From NCBI RefSeq assembly GCF_021401125.1, contig NZ_JACBFQ010000001.1:1-64000 (forward strand): a DNA stretch of 64,000 nucleotides, read 5' to 3'. The translations under genes were made by a program, and so were the position numbers. Within the stretch, counting starts at the first letter, position 1; the number at the start of each line of letters is the position of its first letter. The notes under the pieces were generated by a model, which did not search any database, had not been told where the DNA came from, and saw only the letters and a list, made by a program, of their open reading frames with translations. Positions 8,978-18,670 of the stretch are shown here, in pieces. Source of the DNA: Xanthobacter sp. NM-59 (GTDB taxonomy: Bacteria > Pseudomonadota > Alphaproteobacteria > Rhizobiales > Xanthobacteraceae).

Positions 8978-10393
8978 TTATCGCTCTCCAGCCGCATAGG
9001 GTGCGAAGACGCTGCGGTTTTCGTCCACGGCGAGGGGGCGGCCGATGAGGGGGAAGGCGCGCTGCGGGCAGGCGGGGCGCTCGCACACCTTGCAGCCCGC
9101 GCCGATGGGGGTGGCGGCGGCGGGATCGTCCAGCGCCAGCCCGCGTGAATAGACGAGCCGCCCCCCATGGCGGATGTCGCAGCCGAGGCCGATGGCGAAG
9201 GTCTTGCCCGGAGCTCCATAGCCGCCGGTGCCGTGGTGCACGGTGCGGGCGATCCACAGATAGGCGCGCCCGTCCGGCATCTGCGCCACCTGGGTGAGGA
9301 TGCGCCCCGGCTGGGCGAAAGCCTCGTAGACGTTCCACAACGGGCAGGTTCCGCCGACGCGGGAGAAGTGAAAGTCGGTGGCCGATTGGCGCTTGGAGAT
9401 GTTGCCGGCGCGGTCCACGCGGATGAAGAAGAAGGGCACGCCCAGCGACCCCGGCCGCTGCAGCGAGCTCAGGCGGTGGCAGGTGGTTTCGAACCCCACC
9501 CCGAAGGCCCGGCCCAGCCGCTCGATGTCATAGCGCTCCCGCTCGGCCGCGGTCAGGAAGGCCGCATAGGGCATCAGCAGCGCGCCCGCGAAATAGTTGG
9601 CAAGGCCGATGCGCGCCAGCGCCCGCGTTTCCTTCACTCCGCGCGCGGCTTCGTTCGCCAGCCGGTCGATGAGCGGGCCCTGCTCCAGAAAGGCGAGCTG
9701 GGTGGCCATCTGGAAGGCCCGCTGGCCGTCCTCCAGCCCACGCGCGAGGCGCAGCACCCGCTCGGCGGGCAGGAAGCGGCGCTGGCCTTCATCCTCCACC
9801 CGCGCCACTCGCACGCCGTGGTGGGCCTCCAGGTGGCGGGCAAGGCCTTCCGCCATGTCGCCGGGCACCAGGCCCGCGCGCTCGGCCAGTTGTTCGGCCA
9901 CCTCATCCAGATCAGAGAAGTAATTGTGGTGGGCGTAGAAGAAGTCGCGCACCTGCTCGTAGGGCATGGGCGTGGCGAGCGTGGCGACGCCGCCGGAGCC
10001 CAGGCCCAGTTCGCCGGCCATGGCATCGGCCCGCTCCAGCGCGTGGCGCCAGCGCCGGTTCAGCGCCACCACGGCGCGGCCCAGGGCGGGCATGGCCGCG
10101 GCCACCTCCTTCAGCTCCGCAAGGCTCACCCGCTCGCCATTGAGCGGATCGGTGAAGACCTCGCGCAAGTCGGCGATCAGGCGGCCTTCCTCGCCCTCCG
10201 AGAACAGTTGAACGTCCACGCCGAAGATCTCGTTGATCTTCAGCAGCACGGGTACCGTGAGGGGCCGCTGGTTCTTCTCCAGCTGGTTGAGATAGCTCGC
10301 GGACAGGCCGAGCGCCTGGGCGAGCGCCAGCTGGGTGAGTCCGCGCTCTTCCCGCAGGCGCTTGAGCCGCACGCCGACGAAGGTCTTCTTCAT
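8978..10393 (-). CDS. XRE-family short-chain fatty acyl regulator (ScfR/RamB type)
   Basis: A 471-residue transcription factor with an N-terminal XRE helix-turn-helix at about residues 8-65 (GVRLKRLREERGLTQLALAQ, then SASYLNQLEKNQRPLT) and a long C-terminal part of the DUF2083/ScfR type. It includes HRLSSLQRPGSLGVPFFFIR and a cysteine-containing end (CDIRHG, GAGCKVCERPACPQR) that may bind a metal or sense ligand. Known relatives control glyoxylate-bypass and methylcitrate genes in response to acetyl- or propionyl-CoA. It is divergent from isocitrate lyase and the prp genes, which fits. The start at 10393 (MKKTF) has AAGGA 5 nt upstream. Whether it activates or represses cannot be read from sequence. 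Confidence 0.85.
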   Translation of the reverse strand: MKKTFVGVRLKRLREERGLTQLALAQALGLSASYLNQLEKNQRPLTVPVLLKINEIFGVDVQLFSEGEEGRLIADLREVFTDPLNGERVSLAELKEVAAAMPALGRAVVALNRRWRHALERADAMAGELGLGSGGVATLATPMPYEQVRDFFYAHHNYFSDLDEVAEQLAERAGLVPGDMAEGLARHLEAHHGVRVARVEDEGQRRFLPAERVLRLARGLEDGQRAFQMATQLAFLEQGPLIDRLANEAARGVKETRALARIGLANYFAGALLMPYAAFLTAAERERYDIERLGRAFGVGFETTCHRLSSLQRPGSLGVPFFFIRVDRAGNISKRQSATDFHFSRVGGTCPLWNVYEAFAQPGRILTQVAQMPDGRAYLWIARTVHHGTGGYGAPGKTFAIGLGCDIRHGGRLVYSRGLALDDPAAATPIGAGCKVCERPACPQRAFPLIGRPLAVDENRSVFAPYAAGER

Positions 10394-10407
10394 GGCTGTC
10401 CTTCGCA

Positions 10408-10447
10408 TTCGCAAGATTTGCAAATTGGCGAGTTAAGCATCGCAAAT
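10408..10447. promoter_or_regulatory. Candidate operator: three (T/A)(T)(C/T)GCAA half-sites
   Basis: Between the divergent regulator and isocitrate lyase genes lie TTCGCAA (10408-10414), TTTGCAA (10417-10423) and ATCGCAA (10439-10445), all in one orientation. They resemble the TTTGCAAA-like sites of RamB. This is probably autoregulation plus control of aceA; binding is inferred. Confidence 0.45.
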
Positions 10448-10564
10448 CCACGCATTTTCAGTCATTCCGCACCGTGTCGGCGGCAAATATTGTGAGGAAA
10501 CGATCCTGCCGCAAGAAAATTCGCGGCTGGCGGCATGACTGAAGAACGCGAAGAGGAAGACCCT

Positions 10565-12184
10565 ATGGGCCAGCGCAAGAGCTACGCCGCACTCGCCGCC
10601 GAACTGAAGGCGCGCTTTCCCGATGGCGTGGCGCCGGGCGGCGTGAGCGTGGACGACATCATTCAGCTGCGCCTGCAGAACAGCTTCGGCACTCATCTCG
10701 ACATCGCCCGCGCCATGGCCCAGGTGATGCGCGCCGACATGGCCGCCTATGACGCCGACCCCTCCCGTTTCACCCAGTCGTTGGGCTGCTGGTCCGGCTT
10801 CCATGCCCAGCAGATGATCAAGTCGGTGAAGCGCCTCAGGGGCACGGTGAAGGGGGCGTATGTCTACCTGTCCGGTTGGATGGTGGCGGGCCTGCGCAAC
10901 CGCTTCGGCCATCTGCCTGACCAGTCCATGCACGAAAAGACCTCGGTGGTGGATCTCATTGAGGAGATCTACGTTTCGCTGCGTCAGGCCGACGAAGTGG
11001 CCATGAACGACCTGTTCAAGGCCCTGAAGGCGGCGCGCGCCAAGGGGGATGTGGCGGCCGAGCGTGAGGCCATCGCGGCCATTGACGGCTTCGAGAGCCA
11101 TGTGGTGCCCATCATCGCCGACATTGATGCCGGCTTCGGCAATGAGCACGCGACCTATCTGCTGGCGAAGGAGATGATCAAGGCGGGCGCCTGCTGCCTG
11201 CAGATCGAGAACCAGGTGTCTGATGCCAAGCAGTGCGGCCACCAGGACGGCAAGGTGACCGTGCCGCGCGAGGATTTCATCGAGAAGCTGCGCGCCTGCC
11301 GCCTGGCCTTCGAGGAACTGGGGGTAGAAGCGGGCGTCATCGTTGCGCGCACCGACAGCCTGGGCGCCGGTCTCACCCAGAAGATTCCGGTCAGCCAGCG
11401 TCCCGGCGACCTCGCCAGCCAGTACACCAAGTGGCTGAAGACCACCCCTGTCACCGCCGCCGATCCGCTGCGGGAAGGGGAGCTTGCCATCGTGCTGGAC
11501 GGCGCGCTGGTGCGCCCGGTGCGCCTCGCCAACGGACTGTTCGCCTTTCAGGACGGCACGGGCCGTGCACGGGTCATCGAGGATTGCATCGCCTCCCTCA
11601 CCCAGGGTGGCGCCGACCTTCTGTGGATCGAGACCGATACGCCCAATGTGCAGGAGATCGCGGCCATGGTGGCCGAGATCCGCGCGGTGGTGCCGGGCGC
11701 GAAGCTCACCTACAACAATTCGCCCTCCTTCAACTGGACGCTGAATCTGCGCAAGCAGGTGCGGGCGGACTGGATCGCGCAGGGCCGCGCCGGGGCGGAG
11801 AGCTATCCCGACGGAGCGCTGCTCATGTCCGCCAAGCTCGACGACGATCCCCTGGGCCAGGAGGCGGATGCCCGCCTCGCGCGGTTCCAGGAAGACATCT
11901 CGCGCGAGGCGGGCGTGTTCCACAATCTCATCACGCTGCCCACCTTCCATCTCACCGCGAAGAGCATGGACGAACTGAGCCACGGCTATTTCGGCCCGGA
12001 CCGCATGAAGGCCTACGTGAACACGGTGCAGCGCGAGGAGATCCGGCGCGGTGTCTCGGCCGTGAGGCACCAGCACGAAGTGGGTTCGAACCTCGGCGAC
12101 ACCTTCAAGGAGATGGTGGGTGGCGAGCGGGCGCTGAAGGCCGGTGGCCACGCCAACACCATGAACCAGTTCGCGGCGGAGTGA
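10565..12184 (+). CDS. aceA: Isocitrate lyase (long form)
   Basis: Splits isocitrate into glyoxylate and succinate for the glyoxylate bypass. The 539-residue length matches the long class of isocitrate lyases. The signature is KQCGH at residues 222-226 (catalytic Cys224), with DIDAGFGNEHATYLLAKEMI just before and IVARTDSLGA after. It also has SLGCWSGFHAQQM near the N-terminus and TYNNSPSFNWT towards the C-terminus. ATG 10565 (MGQRKS) was chosen over 10535 because AGAGGAAG is correctly spaced before it. It is divergent from the ScfR-type regulator and precedes a small gene, a thioesterase and prpDCB, so acetate and propionate carbon use are grouped here. A terminator-like hairpin follows. Confidence 0.95.
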   Translation: MGQRKSYAALAAELKARFPDGVAPGGVSVDDIIQLRLQNSFGTHLDIARAMAQVMRADMAAYDADPSRFTQSLGCWSGFHAQQMIKSVKRLRGTVKGAYVYLSGWMVAGLRNRFGHLPDQSMHEKTSVVDLIEEIYVSLRQADEVAMNDLFKALKAARAKGDVAAEREAIAAIDGFESHVVPIIADIDAGFGNEHATYLLAKEMIKAGACCLQIENQVSDAKQCGHQDGKVTVPREDFIEKLRACRLAFEELGVEAGVIVARTDSLGAGLTQKIPVSQRPGDLASQYTKWLKTTPVTAADPLREGELAIVLDGALVRPVRLANGLFAFQDGTGRARVIEDCIASLTQGGADLLWIETDTPNVQEIAAMVAEIRAVVPGAKLTYNNSPSFNWTLNLRKQVRADWIAQGRAGAESYPDGALLMSAKLDDDPLGQEADARLARFQEDISREAGVFHNLITLPTFHLTAKSMDELSHGYFGPDRMKAYVNTVQREEIRRGVSAVRHQHEVGSNLGDTFKEMVGGERALKAGGHANTMNQFAAE

Positions 12185-12283
12185 CCTCCCGCCACGTTCC
12201 CTCTCCCGGCGCGGAAGGCGGCACCTGACCGCGCACCGGACGGTGCGGCCGTGGCAGCCCGCCGCCCGGCAGGGAGAAGGCTG

Positions 12284-12345
12284 GGTGAGGGGCGGCCCGC
12301 CCCGCGGTTCCGGGCTTTGCCGGAAAGGCGCCCCTCACCCCTTTT
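12284..12345 (+). terminator. Likely terminator after aceA
   Basis: GGTGAGGGGCG (12284-12294) pairs exactly with CGCCCCTCACC (12329-12339), and CCTTTT follows. It lies between aceA and the RBS of the next gene. Confidence 0.6.
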
Positions 12346-12379
12346 CATCCTCAACAGCATCGACCGAGGAGGATCGAGC

Positions 12380-12610
12380 ATGAATGCCGAATTCAAGGCC
12401 GTCATGGCGCCGGAGCTGCCCGAGCGGGAGCGCGCCATCAATCGCGTGGCCGATGCCGTGCACCGGGTGAACGAGGCGATCCAGCGGGCGGTGGCCTCCG
12501 GTGTCTCGGTGGAGCTGGTGCGGGTCTCACGCCACCATGACGGGGCCGGCGCCTGGGGCGACCAGATGATCCCGCTGGTGCGTGAGCCCGCAGCTGGCGG
12601 AGCCGCGTGA
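12380..12610 (+). CDS. Small conserved-looking protein of unknown function
   Basis: A 76-residue protein starting at ATG 12380 with a strong GAGGAGG upstream. The middle (residues 14-45) is amphipathic and helical in character (ERERAINRVADAVHRVNEAI), and there is no membrane segment or cysteine pair. I do not recognise a family. It starts the thioesterase-prpDCB run: its stop is 1 base before the thioesterase start, so it is translationally coupled with it. A role linked to propionyl-CoA metabolism is inferred from position only. Confidence 0.7.
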   Translation: MNAEFKAVMAPELPERERAINRVADAVHRVNEAIQRAVASGVSVELVRVSRHHDGAGAWGDQMIPLVREPAAGGAA

Positions 12611-12611
12611 A

Positions 12612-13112
12612 ATGGCCCCGCCCGCCGCCATCCCGCGCGAGGCCGCCAAGCCCCTGGTCAAGCCCCCGGTCAAGTCCCCCGCTGCGCGCTCTGCCGCGGG
12701 TGAGGGTGCCATTCCGGTGCCGGCGGAAACGCTGTTCCTGGAGATGGTGTTCCCCGATCAGGCCAATCATTACGGCACCCTGTTCGGCGGCAACGCCCTC
12801 TCGCTTCTGGGCAAGGCGGCCTTCGTGGCCGCCACCCGCCGCGCCCGCGCGCCGGTGGTGATGGCGAGCGCGCAGAAGACCGATTTTCACGTGCCGGTGC
12901 GGGTGGGCGAGATCGTGGAGCTTTGCGCCCGCGTCACCCGGGTGGGGCGCACCTCCATGACGGTGGAGGTGGAGATGACGGCCGAGGCCCTCCTCTCCGG
13001 TGCCCGCAGGCTCGCCGTGCGCGGGGCCTTCGAGATGGTGGCGGTGGATGCCGCCGGCCGACCCGTGCCCGTGCCTTCCCTTTCCAATTCAGCCGAGGAT
13101 CACGCCCCGTGA
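12612..13112 (+). CDS. Acyl-CoA thioesterase, hotdog fold (YciA/BFIT type)
   Basis: A 166-residue single hotdog domain. Residues about 35-75 read [20 protein letters not shown], the Asn-His-x-Gly-x-x-Phe-Gly-Gly signature of the acyl-CoA hydrolase family. [20 protein letters not shown] and TSMTVEVEM follow. The first 30 residues are a Pro/Ala-rich tail of low complexity. ATG 12612 has GGAG 9 nt upstream; a GTG at 12582 overlaps the previous gene. The stop overlaps the prpD start (GTGA). Set inside a methylcitrate operon, it could drain excess propionyl-CoA or related acyl-CoAs, but the substrate is not shown by sequence. Confidence 0.88.
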   Translation: MAPPAAIPREAAKPLVKPPVKSPAARSAAGEGAIPVPAETLFLEMVFPDQANHYGTLFGGNALSLLGKAAFVAATRRARAPVVMASAQKTDFHVPVRVGEIVELCARVTRVGRTSMTVEVEMTAEALLSGARRLAVRGAFEMVAVDAAGRPVPVPSLSNSAEDHAP

Positions 13113-14656
13113 AGCAGCATCACGTCCACACCTACAAGTCCGCCGAGCACCTGGCGCGGGCCGACCAGCTGGCCTGGAAGATCGCGGAAGTCGCCACCGA
13201 TCCGGTGCCGGTGGAGCCGGATGTCGTCGAGATGATCGGCAACCGCATCATCGACAATGCGGCGGTGGCGGCGGCCTCCCTCGCCCGGCGCCCGGTGGCG
13301 AGCGCGCGGGCGCAGGCGCTCGCCCACCCCTATCAGCCGGGCTCGACCGTGTTCGGCCTCTCTCCGCACCGGCGCGTGTCGCCGGAATGGGCGGCCTGGG
13401 CCAATGGCGTGGCCGTGCGCGAGCTCGACTTTCACGACACCTTCCTGGCGGCCGAATATTCCCATCCCGGCGACAATATTCCCCCCATCCTGGCCGTGGC
13501 GCAGCATTGCGGGCTCGATGGCGAGGCGCTCGCGCGCGGTATCGCCGCCGGCTATGAGATCCAGGTGGACCTCGTGAAGGGCATCTGCCTGCACGAGCAC
13601 AAGATCGACCACATCGCCCATCTCGGCCCCTCGGCGGCCGCGGGCATCGGCGCGGCTTTGGGGCTGGGAACCGAGACGGTGTATCAGGCGGTGCAGCAGG
13701 CGTTGCACGTCACCACCACCACCCGCCAGTCGCGCAAGGGTGAGATTTCAAGCTGGAAGGCCTATGCCCCCGCTTTCGCTGGCAAGATGGCGGTGGAAGC
13801 GGTGGACCGCGTGATGCGCGGCGAGGGCGCCCCTTCCCCGGCCTGGGAGGGCGAGGATGGCTTCATCGCCTGGATGCTGGGCGGCCCGAAGGCGGAATAT
13901 CTCGTGCCGCTACCGGAGAAAGGCGAGGCGAAGCGCGCCATCCTCGACACTTACACCAAGGAGCATTCGGCCGAATACCAGAGCCAGGCGCTCATCGATT
14001 TGGCCCGCCGGCTGGGGCCGAAGATCGGCGACCTGGCGCAGGTGGCGTCCATCGTCATCCACACGTCCCATCACACCCATTATGTGATCGGCACCGGCGC
14101 CAACGATCCGCAGAAAATGGATCCGAAGGCCAGCCGGGAGACCCTCGACCACTCCATCATGTACATCTTCGCCGTCGCGCTGGAGGACGGGGCCTGGCAC
14201 CACGTGCGCTCCTATGCGCCGGAGCGGGCGGGCCGGCCCTCCACCATCGCGCTGTGGCACAAGATCTCCACCGTCGAGGATCCGGAATGGACCCGCCGCT
14301 ACCACGCGCGGGACCCGAAGGAGAAGGCCTTCGGCGGCCGTGTGGTGGTGACGCTGAAGGACGGCCGGGTGATCGAGGACGCGCTGGCGATCGCCGACGC
14401 CCATCCCCTCGGCGCGCGCCCCTTCGGCCGGCGGGAATACATCGCCAAGTTCCGTGAGCTGGCAAAGGGCGTGGTCTCGCCGGCGGAGCAGGACCGCTTC
14501 CTCGGCACGGTGGAACGCCTTCCCAGGCTGAAGGCCGACGATCTGTGCGGCCTCACCTTCCAGGTGGATCCGGCCTTGCTCGGCGCCGCCCGCGCCACCG
14601 GCGTCTTCGATTGGCGTGGCCGCGCGGCGCCGGAACTCGCCGTGGTCTCCGCCTGA
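13109..14656 (+). CDS. prpD: 2-methylcitrate dehydratase (MmgE/PrpD family)
   Basis: Dehydrates 2-methylcitrate in the methylcitrate cycle for propionyl-CoA. The 515-residue protein has the family's all-helical N-terminal half ([51 protein letters not shown]) and a C-terminal half with [20 protein letters not shown], a conserved MmgE/PrpD step. It is slightly longer than E. coli PrpD (483). GTG 13109 overlaps the stop of the thioesterase gene, with GAGG upstream, so translation is coupled. It is followed by prpC after about 130 bp containing a GC-rich hairpin. Assignment as PrpD rather than another MmgE/PrpD enzyme rests on the prpC-prpB neighbours. Confidence 0.93.
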   Translation: MKQHHVHTYKSAEHLARADQLAWKIAEVATDPVPVEPDVVEMIGNRIIDNAAVAAASLARRPVASARAQALAHPYQPGSTVFGLSPHRRVSPEWAAWANGVAVRELDFHDTFLAAEYSHPGDNIPPILAVAQHCGLDGEALARGIAAGYEIQVDLVKGICLHEHKIDHIAHLGPSAAAGIGAALGLGTETVYQAVQQALHVTTTTRQSRKGEISSWKAYAPAFAGKMAVEAVDRVMRGEGAPSPAWEGEDGFIAWMLGGPKAEYLVPLPEKGEAKRAILDTYTKEHSAEYQSQALIDLARRLGPKIGDLAQVASIVIHTSHHTHYVIGTGANDPQKMDPKASRETLDHSIMYIFAVALEDGAWHHVRSYAPERAGRPSTIALWHKISTVEDPEWTRRYHARDPKEKAFGGRVVVTLKDGRVIEDALAIADAHPLGARPFGRREYIAKFRELAKGVVSPAEQDRFLGTVERLPRLKADDLCGLTFQVDPALLGAARATGVFDWRGRAAPELAVVSA

Positions 14657-14787
14657 CCACCGCCACCGGACCGGACGCGGAACCCTCTTCCGTTCGCGGG
14701 GGAGGGGGCCGCCGGTCCGCGGCAGTGCGTGCGTCCCCATCACCTGTGGCCTTGCGCCATCTCCAATCGGTCTTCGAGGAGGATCAG

Positions 14788-15969
14788 ATGTCCGAGCATC
14801 AGCCGAGCGCGGGAAAGGCCGCGCCGAAGAAGTCCGTGGCCCTGTCCGGCGTGGTGGCCGGAAATACGGCCCTGTGCACCGTTGGCCGCTCCGGCAACGA
14901 TCTGCACTATCGCGGCTATGACATTCTCGACGTGGCTGAAAGCTGCACCTTCGAGGAAATCGCCCATCTTCTCGTTCATGGCAGCCTGCCCACCCTGGCG
15001 GAGCTTTCCGCCTACAAGGCCAAGCTGAGAAGCCTGCGGGGCCTGCCCGCCGCCGTGCGCCGCACCCTGGAGGAGCTGCCCGCCGCCGCCCACCCCATGG
15101 ATGTGATGCGTTCCGGCGTCTCGGCCCTGGGCTGCGTGCTGCCCGAGGCGGCGGACCACAACCCGGCCGGCGGGCGCGACATCGCCGACCGGCTGATGGC
15201 CGCCCTCGGCTCCATGCTGCTCTATTGGCATCACTTTTCGCAGAATGGCCGGCGCATCGAGGTGGAGACGGATGACGACACCATTGGCGGCCACTTCCTG
15301 CACCTGTTGCATGGCCGCGCGCCGTCCGAGAGCCATGTGCGGGCCATGCACACCTCGCTGATCCTCTATGCGGAACACGAGTTCAACGCCTCCACCTTCA
15401 CCGCTCGGTCCATTGCCGGCACGGGGGCTGACTTCTACTCGGCCATCACCGGGGCCATCGGCGCCCTGCGCGGGCCCAAGCACGGCGGCGCCAATGAGGT
15501 CGCCTTCGAGATCCAGAAGCGCTACGCCGATCCGGACACGGCGGAAGCCGACATTCGCCGCCGCATGGCCGCCAAGGAAGTGGTGATCGGCTTCGGCCAC
15601 CCGGTCTACACGGTGGCCGACCCGCGCAATGCCGTCATCCGCGAGGTGGCGCGGCGCCTGTCGCTGGAGGCGGGTTCCACCAAGATGTTCGATATCGCCG
15701 CCCGCATTGAGCAGGTGATGGGCGAGACGAAGAAGATGTTCGCCAATCTCGACTGGTTCAGCGCCGTCTCATACCACATGATGGGCGTGCCGACGGCCAT
15801 GTTCACGCCCCTGTTCGTCATCGCCCGCACCTCGGGCTGGAGCGCGCACATTCTGGAGCAGCGGGCGGATAACAAGATCATCCGTCCCTCGGCCAATTAT
15901 GTGGGGCCGGAGCATCAGGCATTCGTGCCGCTGGAGGCGCGCGGACGCGCCGCCATCCGGGCCGCGTGA
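14788..15969 (+). CDS. prpC: 2-methylcitrate synthase
   Basis: Condenses propionyl-CoA with oxaloacetate. The 393-residue length is that of methylcitrate synthase rather than the longer hexameric citrate synthases. Motifs are [40 protein letters not shown] (one active-site His), [13 protein letters not shown] (second active-site His) and [15 protein letters not shown] (third His with the catalytic neighbourhood), and the C-terminal RPSANYVGP supplies the conserved Arg. ATG 14788 has GAGGAGG upstream. It lies 12 bp from prpB. Citrate synthase activity cannot be excluded, but the PrpB and PrpD neighbours favour methylcitrate. Confidence 0.94.
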   Translation: MSEHQPSAGKAAPKKSVALSGVVAGNTALCTVGRSGNDLHYRGYDILDVAESCTFEEIAHLLVHGSLPTLAELSAYKAKLRSLRGLPAAVRRTLEELPAAAHPMDVMRSGVSALGCVLPEAADHNPAGGRDIADRLMAALGSMLLYWHHFSQNGRRIEVETDDDTIGGHFLHLLHGRAPSESHVRAMHTSLILYAEHEFNASTFTARSIAGTGADFYSAITGAIGALRGPKHGGANEVAFEIQKRYADPDTAEADIRRRMAAKEVVIGFGHPVYTVADPRNAVIREVARRLSLEAGSTKMFDIAARIEQVMGETKKMFANLDWFSAVSYHMMGVPTAMFTPLFVIARTSGWSAHILEQRADNKIIRPSANYVGPEHQAFVPLEARGRAAIRAA

Positions 15970-15981
15970 AGGAGTAGACAG

Positions 15982-16899
15982 ATGCCCTATCTCATCTCTT
16001 CCGACCTTCCCGCCGAACCCGCGGGCCTGCGTTTCCGGGCGCTGGTGGAGCGGGGTGGCATTCTGCAGCTGCCCGGCGCCCACAACGGCATGGCGGCGCT
16101 GCAGGCGCGGCGCGCGGGGTTCGAGGCCCTCTATTTGTCCGGCGCGGCGATGACCGCCTCCATGGGGCTGCCCGATCTCGGCATCATCACAGTGGATGAG
16201 GTGGCCTTCTTCATCCGGCAGATCGCGCGGGCGAGCAGCCTGCCGCTGCTGGTGGACGGCGACACCGGCTATGGCGAGGCGCTCAATGTGATGCACATGG
16301 TGCGCACCTTCGAGGAGGCCGGCGCCGGCGCGGTCCATATCGAGGATCAGCTGCTGCCCAAGAAATGCGGCCACCTCAACGACAAGAAGCTGGCGGATGC
16401 CCGCGACATGGCGGCCAAGGTGGCCGCCGCCGCCAAAGCCCGGCGCCACCTCTATCTCATCGCCCGCACCGATGCCGCTGCGAGCGAGGGCATCGAGGGC
16501 GCCGTGGCCCGCGCAAGGCTTTATGTGGAAGCCGGCGCCGACGCCATCTTTCCCGAGGCCCTGACCGATGCGGAGATGTTTCGCGAGTTCGCCCGCCGCA
16601 TGCCCGGCGTGCCCTTGCTCGCCAACATGACGGAGTTCGGCCGTACGCCCTTCTTCACCGCCGCCGAATTCGAGGCGATGGGCTATCGGCTGGTCATCTG
16701 GCCGGTCTCCTCCCTGCGGGTCGCCAACAAGGCCCAGGAGAAGCTCTACGCGATCCTTGCCCGCGAGGGTTCCACCCAGTCCATGGTGGGGGAGATGCAG
16801 ACCCGCGCCGAGCTCTACAACACCATCGGCCTCAAGGCGTTCGAGGCGCTCGACGCTTCCATCGTGGCAACCGTGGTGCCCCCCTTGGCGGCGCAATAG
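15982..16899 (+). CDS. prpB: 2-methylisocitrate lyase
   Basis: Cleaves 2-methylisocitrate to pyruvate and succinate, the last step of the methylcitrate cycle. The 305-residue length is typical for PrpB. Signatures are PGAHNGMAALQARRAGFEAL near the N-terminus, VDGDTGYGEALNVMHMV, the catalytic PKKCGH at about residues 128-133, LIARTDAAASEGIEGA, and FPEALTDAEMFREFA. ATG 15982 follows GAAGGAG. It is the last gene of the run; the convergent diguanylate cyclase ends 11 bp downstream. No prpE (propionyl-CoA synthetase) is in the cluster, so propionyl-CoA probably comes from degradation pathways or from an acyl-CoA synthetase elsewhere. Confidence 0.95.
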   Translation: MPYLISSDLPAEPAGLRFRALVERGGILQLPGAHNGMAALQARRAGFEALYLSGAAMTASMGLPDLGIITVDEVAFFIRQIARASSLPLLVDGDTGYGEALNVMHMVRTFEEAGAGAVHIEDQLLPKKCGHLNDKKLADARDMAAKVAAAAKARRHLYLIARTDAAASEGIEGAVARARLYVEAGADAIFPEALTDAEMFREFARRMPGVPLLANMTEFGRTPFFTAAEFEAMGYRLVIWPVSSLRVANKAQEKLYAILAREGSTQSMVGEMQTRAELYNTIGLKAFEALDASIVATVVPPLAAQ

Positions 16900-16910
16900 G
16901 CGCGAGCGGT

Positions 16911-18434
16911 TCAGGCGGCGCTGGAGGTGGTCACTGGGCCGGTGACCACCTTGTTGCGACCGGCCGCCTTGGCTGCGTACAGCGCATCATCGGCGATCTG
17001 GAGCAGGGTGCGCTCGCTCTGCCCGTGGGTGACGTGCTGGGATATCACGCCGATGCTGACCGTCACCTGTTGCAGGGCGGGGGCATTCGGGCTTGGAGTC
17101 ATGACCATGACGGAGCGGCGGATTCGCTCGGCGATCATCTGGGCGCCCGGCGCGCCGGTGCAGGGCAGCAGTACGACGAATTCCTCGCCGCCATAGCGGG
17201 CCGCGAAATCGCCCGGACGGCGGATGGCTTCGGAAATATGCCGCGCGACGCGCTTCAACACCTCGTCGCCGATGGCGTGGCTATAGGTGTCGTTGACCCT
17301 CTTGAAGTGGTCGACATCCACCATCAGCACGGAAAGTTCCGTCTTGTAGCGCGCCGCCCGCTTCATCTCGTTGCCCATGGCCATGTCGAAGGCGCGGCGG
17401 TTGGGAATGCCCGTGAGTGCATCGGTGACGGCCATGATTTCCAGCTGCTCCTCCATGTCCTGGCTGTGCACCAAAGCCAGGCGCAGGGCCCGGAACAGCA
17501 GGACGATGAGGACGCACACCACGGCCGTGATGACCATAGTGACGAGCGCCCGCTCATTCCAATCCTTCATGGCCGCTGCGGTGGAGATGCCGACCGCGAG
17601 CATCAAAGGAAAACCGCCGATGCGCGCGCTGACATAATAGCGCCGGATGCCATCGAGGGTGGAACGCTCGGTGATGTGGTCTCCCGGTGCAGCCAGCAGC
17701 TTCTGGAAGATGGGCGAGGTGGCGATGTCGGTGCCAATGCGCGTGTCGTGCCCGAGCGGCGGATGGCGGAACAGGAGAATGCCGTCGGTCCGCATGAGGG
17801 CAATGACGCTGTCCGCGCCAAGGTCAACCTTGGTGAACAGCTTGCGGAAGAATTCCATGCGGATCGAGGCGACAGCGATGCCGCCGAAGCTGCCATCCGG
17901 ATTGGAGATGCGCCGGCTCATGGCCATGCTGGGCTCGCCATTGCGCAGGCGGCTTGGAAAAGGCCGGCTGATGAAGGTGCCGCGCCCGGGCTCCAGCTGG
18001 AGGCGGAAATAGTCCCGGTCCGAGAAATTTCCCACCCGGGGGATGGGGGAGCTGGAATCGAAGCGGATGTCGCCCTTGGCGCTCAGCACGATCATGGCGC
18101 CAAGGTCCCTGGCGCTCGCCGCGCGATCGAACAGCAGCATGCTGCGGACCGTGGGGTCCAGCGTATCGATGTTCTCGATGAGGGAGGCGCTCTCCAGGCC
18201 GATCAGCGAAAGCTGGACGGTGTCGAGGTTGCGCTCGATGTTGGCGGCCAGGGTGTTGAGGACGTTTTCCGCCGAGCGCTCAGCCAAAAGCCAGGTCGCT
18301 TCGTGGGAGCGGTGGAGAATGTAGCCCTGCACGCACACGATGGCCGCGATCAGCGCAGCCACCACGGCTGGGAAAAGGGGGCCCCTCGCGAGGCGTTTCG
18401 GCCCTATGTCCATGCGGCTCACTCTTGCCGGCAT
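16911..18434 (-). CDS. Membrane-bound sensor diguanylate cyclase
   Basis: Makes cyclic-di-GMP. The 507-residue protein has a transmembrane helix at about residues 20-41, a periplasmic sensor of about 250 residues resembling a double-Cache domain (SAKGDIRFDSSSPIPRVGNF, FSDRDYF, SRPFPSRLRNGEP), a second membrane helix at about 291-315, and a C-terminal GGDEF domain (DALTGIPNRRAFD, then GGEEF). RPGD lies five residues before GGEEF, an intact I-site for product inhibition, so the enzyme should be active and feedback-controlled. ATG 18434 and ATG 18413 are both possible starts. It stands alone, convergent with prpB. The ligand is unknown. Confidence 0.92.
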   Translation of the reverse strand: MPARVSRMDIGPKRLARGPLFPAVVAALIAAIVCVQGYILHRSHEATWLLAERSAENVLNTLAANIERNLDTVQLSLIGLESASLIENIDTLDPTVRSMLLFDRAASARDLGAMIVLSAKGDIRFDSSSPIPRVGNFSDRDYFRLQLEPGRGTFISRPFPSRLRNGEPSMAMSRRISNPDGSFGGIAVASIRMEFFRKLFTKVDLGADSVIALMRTDGILLFRHPPLGHDTRIGTDIATSPIFQKLLAAPGDHITERSTLDGIRRYYVSARIGGFPLMLAVGISTAAAMKDWNERALVTMVITAVVCVLIVLLFRALRLALVHSQDMEEQLEIMAVTDALTGIPNRRAFDMAMGNEMKRAARYKTELSVLMVDVDHFKRVNDTYSHAIGDEVLKRVARHISEAIRRPGDFAARYGGEEFVVLLPCTGAPGAQMIAERIRRSVMVMTPSPNAPALQQVTVSIGVISQHVTHGQSERTLLQIADDALYAAKAAGRNKVVTGPVTTSSAA

Positions 18435-18670
18435 CCAGATCCGTTGCTTCCTTCATTACCGCGAATTGAGCGCGAGGAAACATGCTTTCGCCGCCAGCAG
18501 GAGGGCTTTCTCACCGGTTTTTGCTGGAATATACGACCTCAGGGTGTGGCTCGTATTCGTTGAAATCTATGGCCGTTGTCACGCTGTGCATCCGCTCGCG
18601 CGCCTTGGGCCGGTCCGCGGTCTGCTCGGTGTGCGTCACGGCCCGGCGTGCTTTCGGTTGGGGGCGGCGA

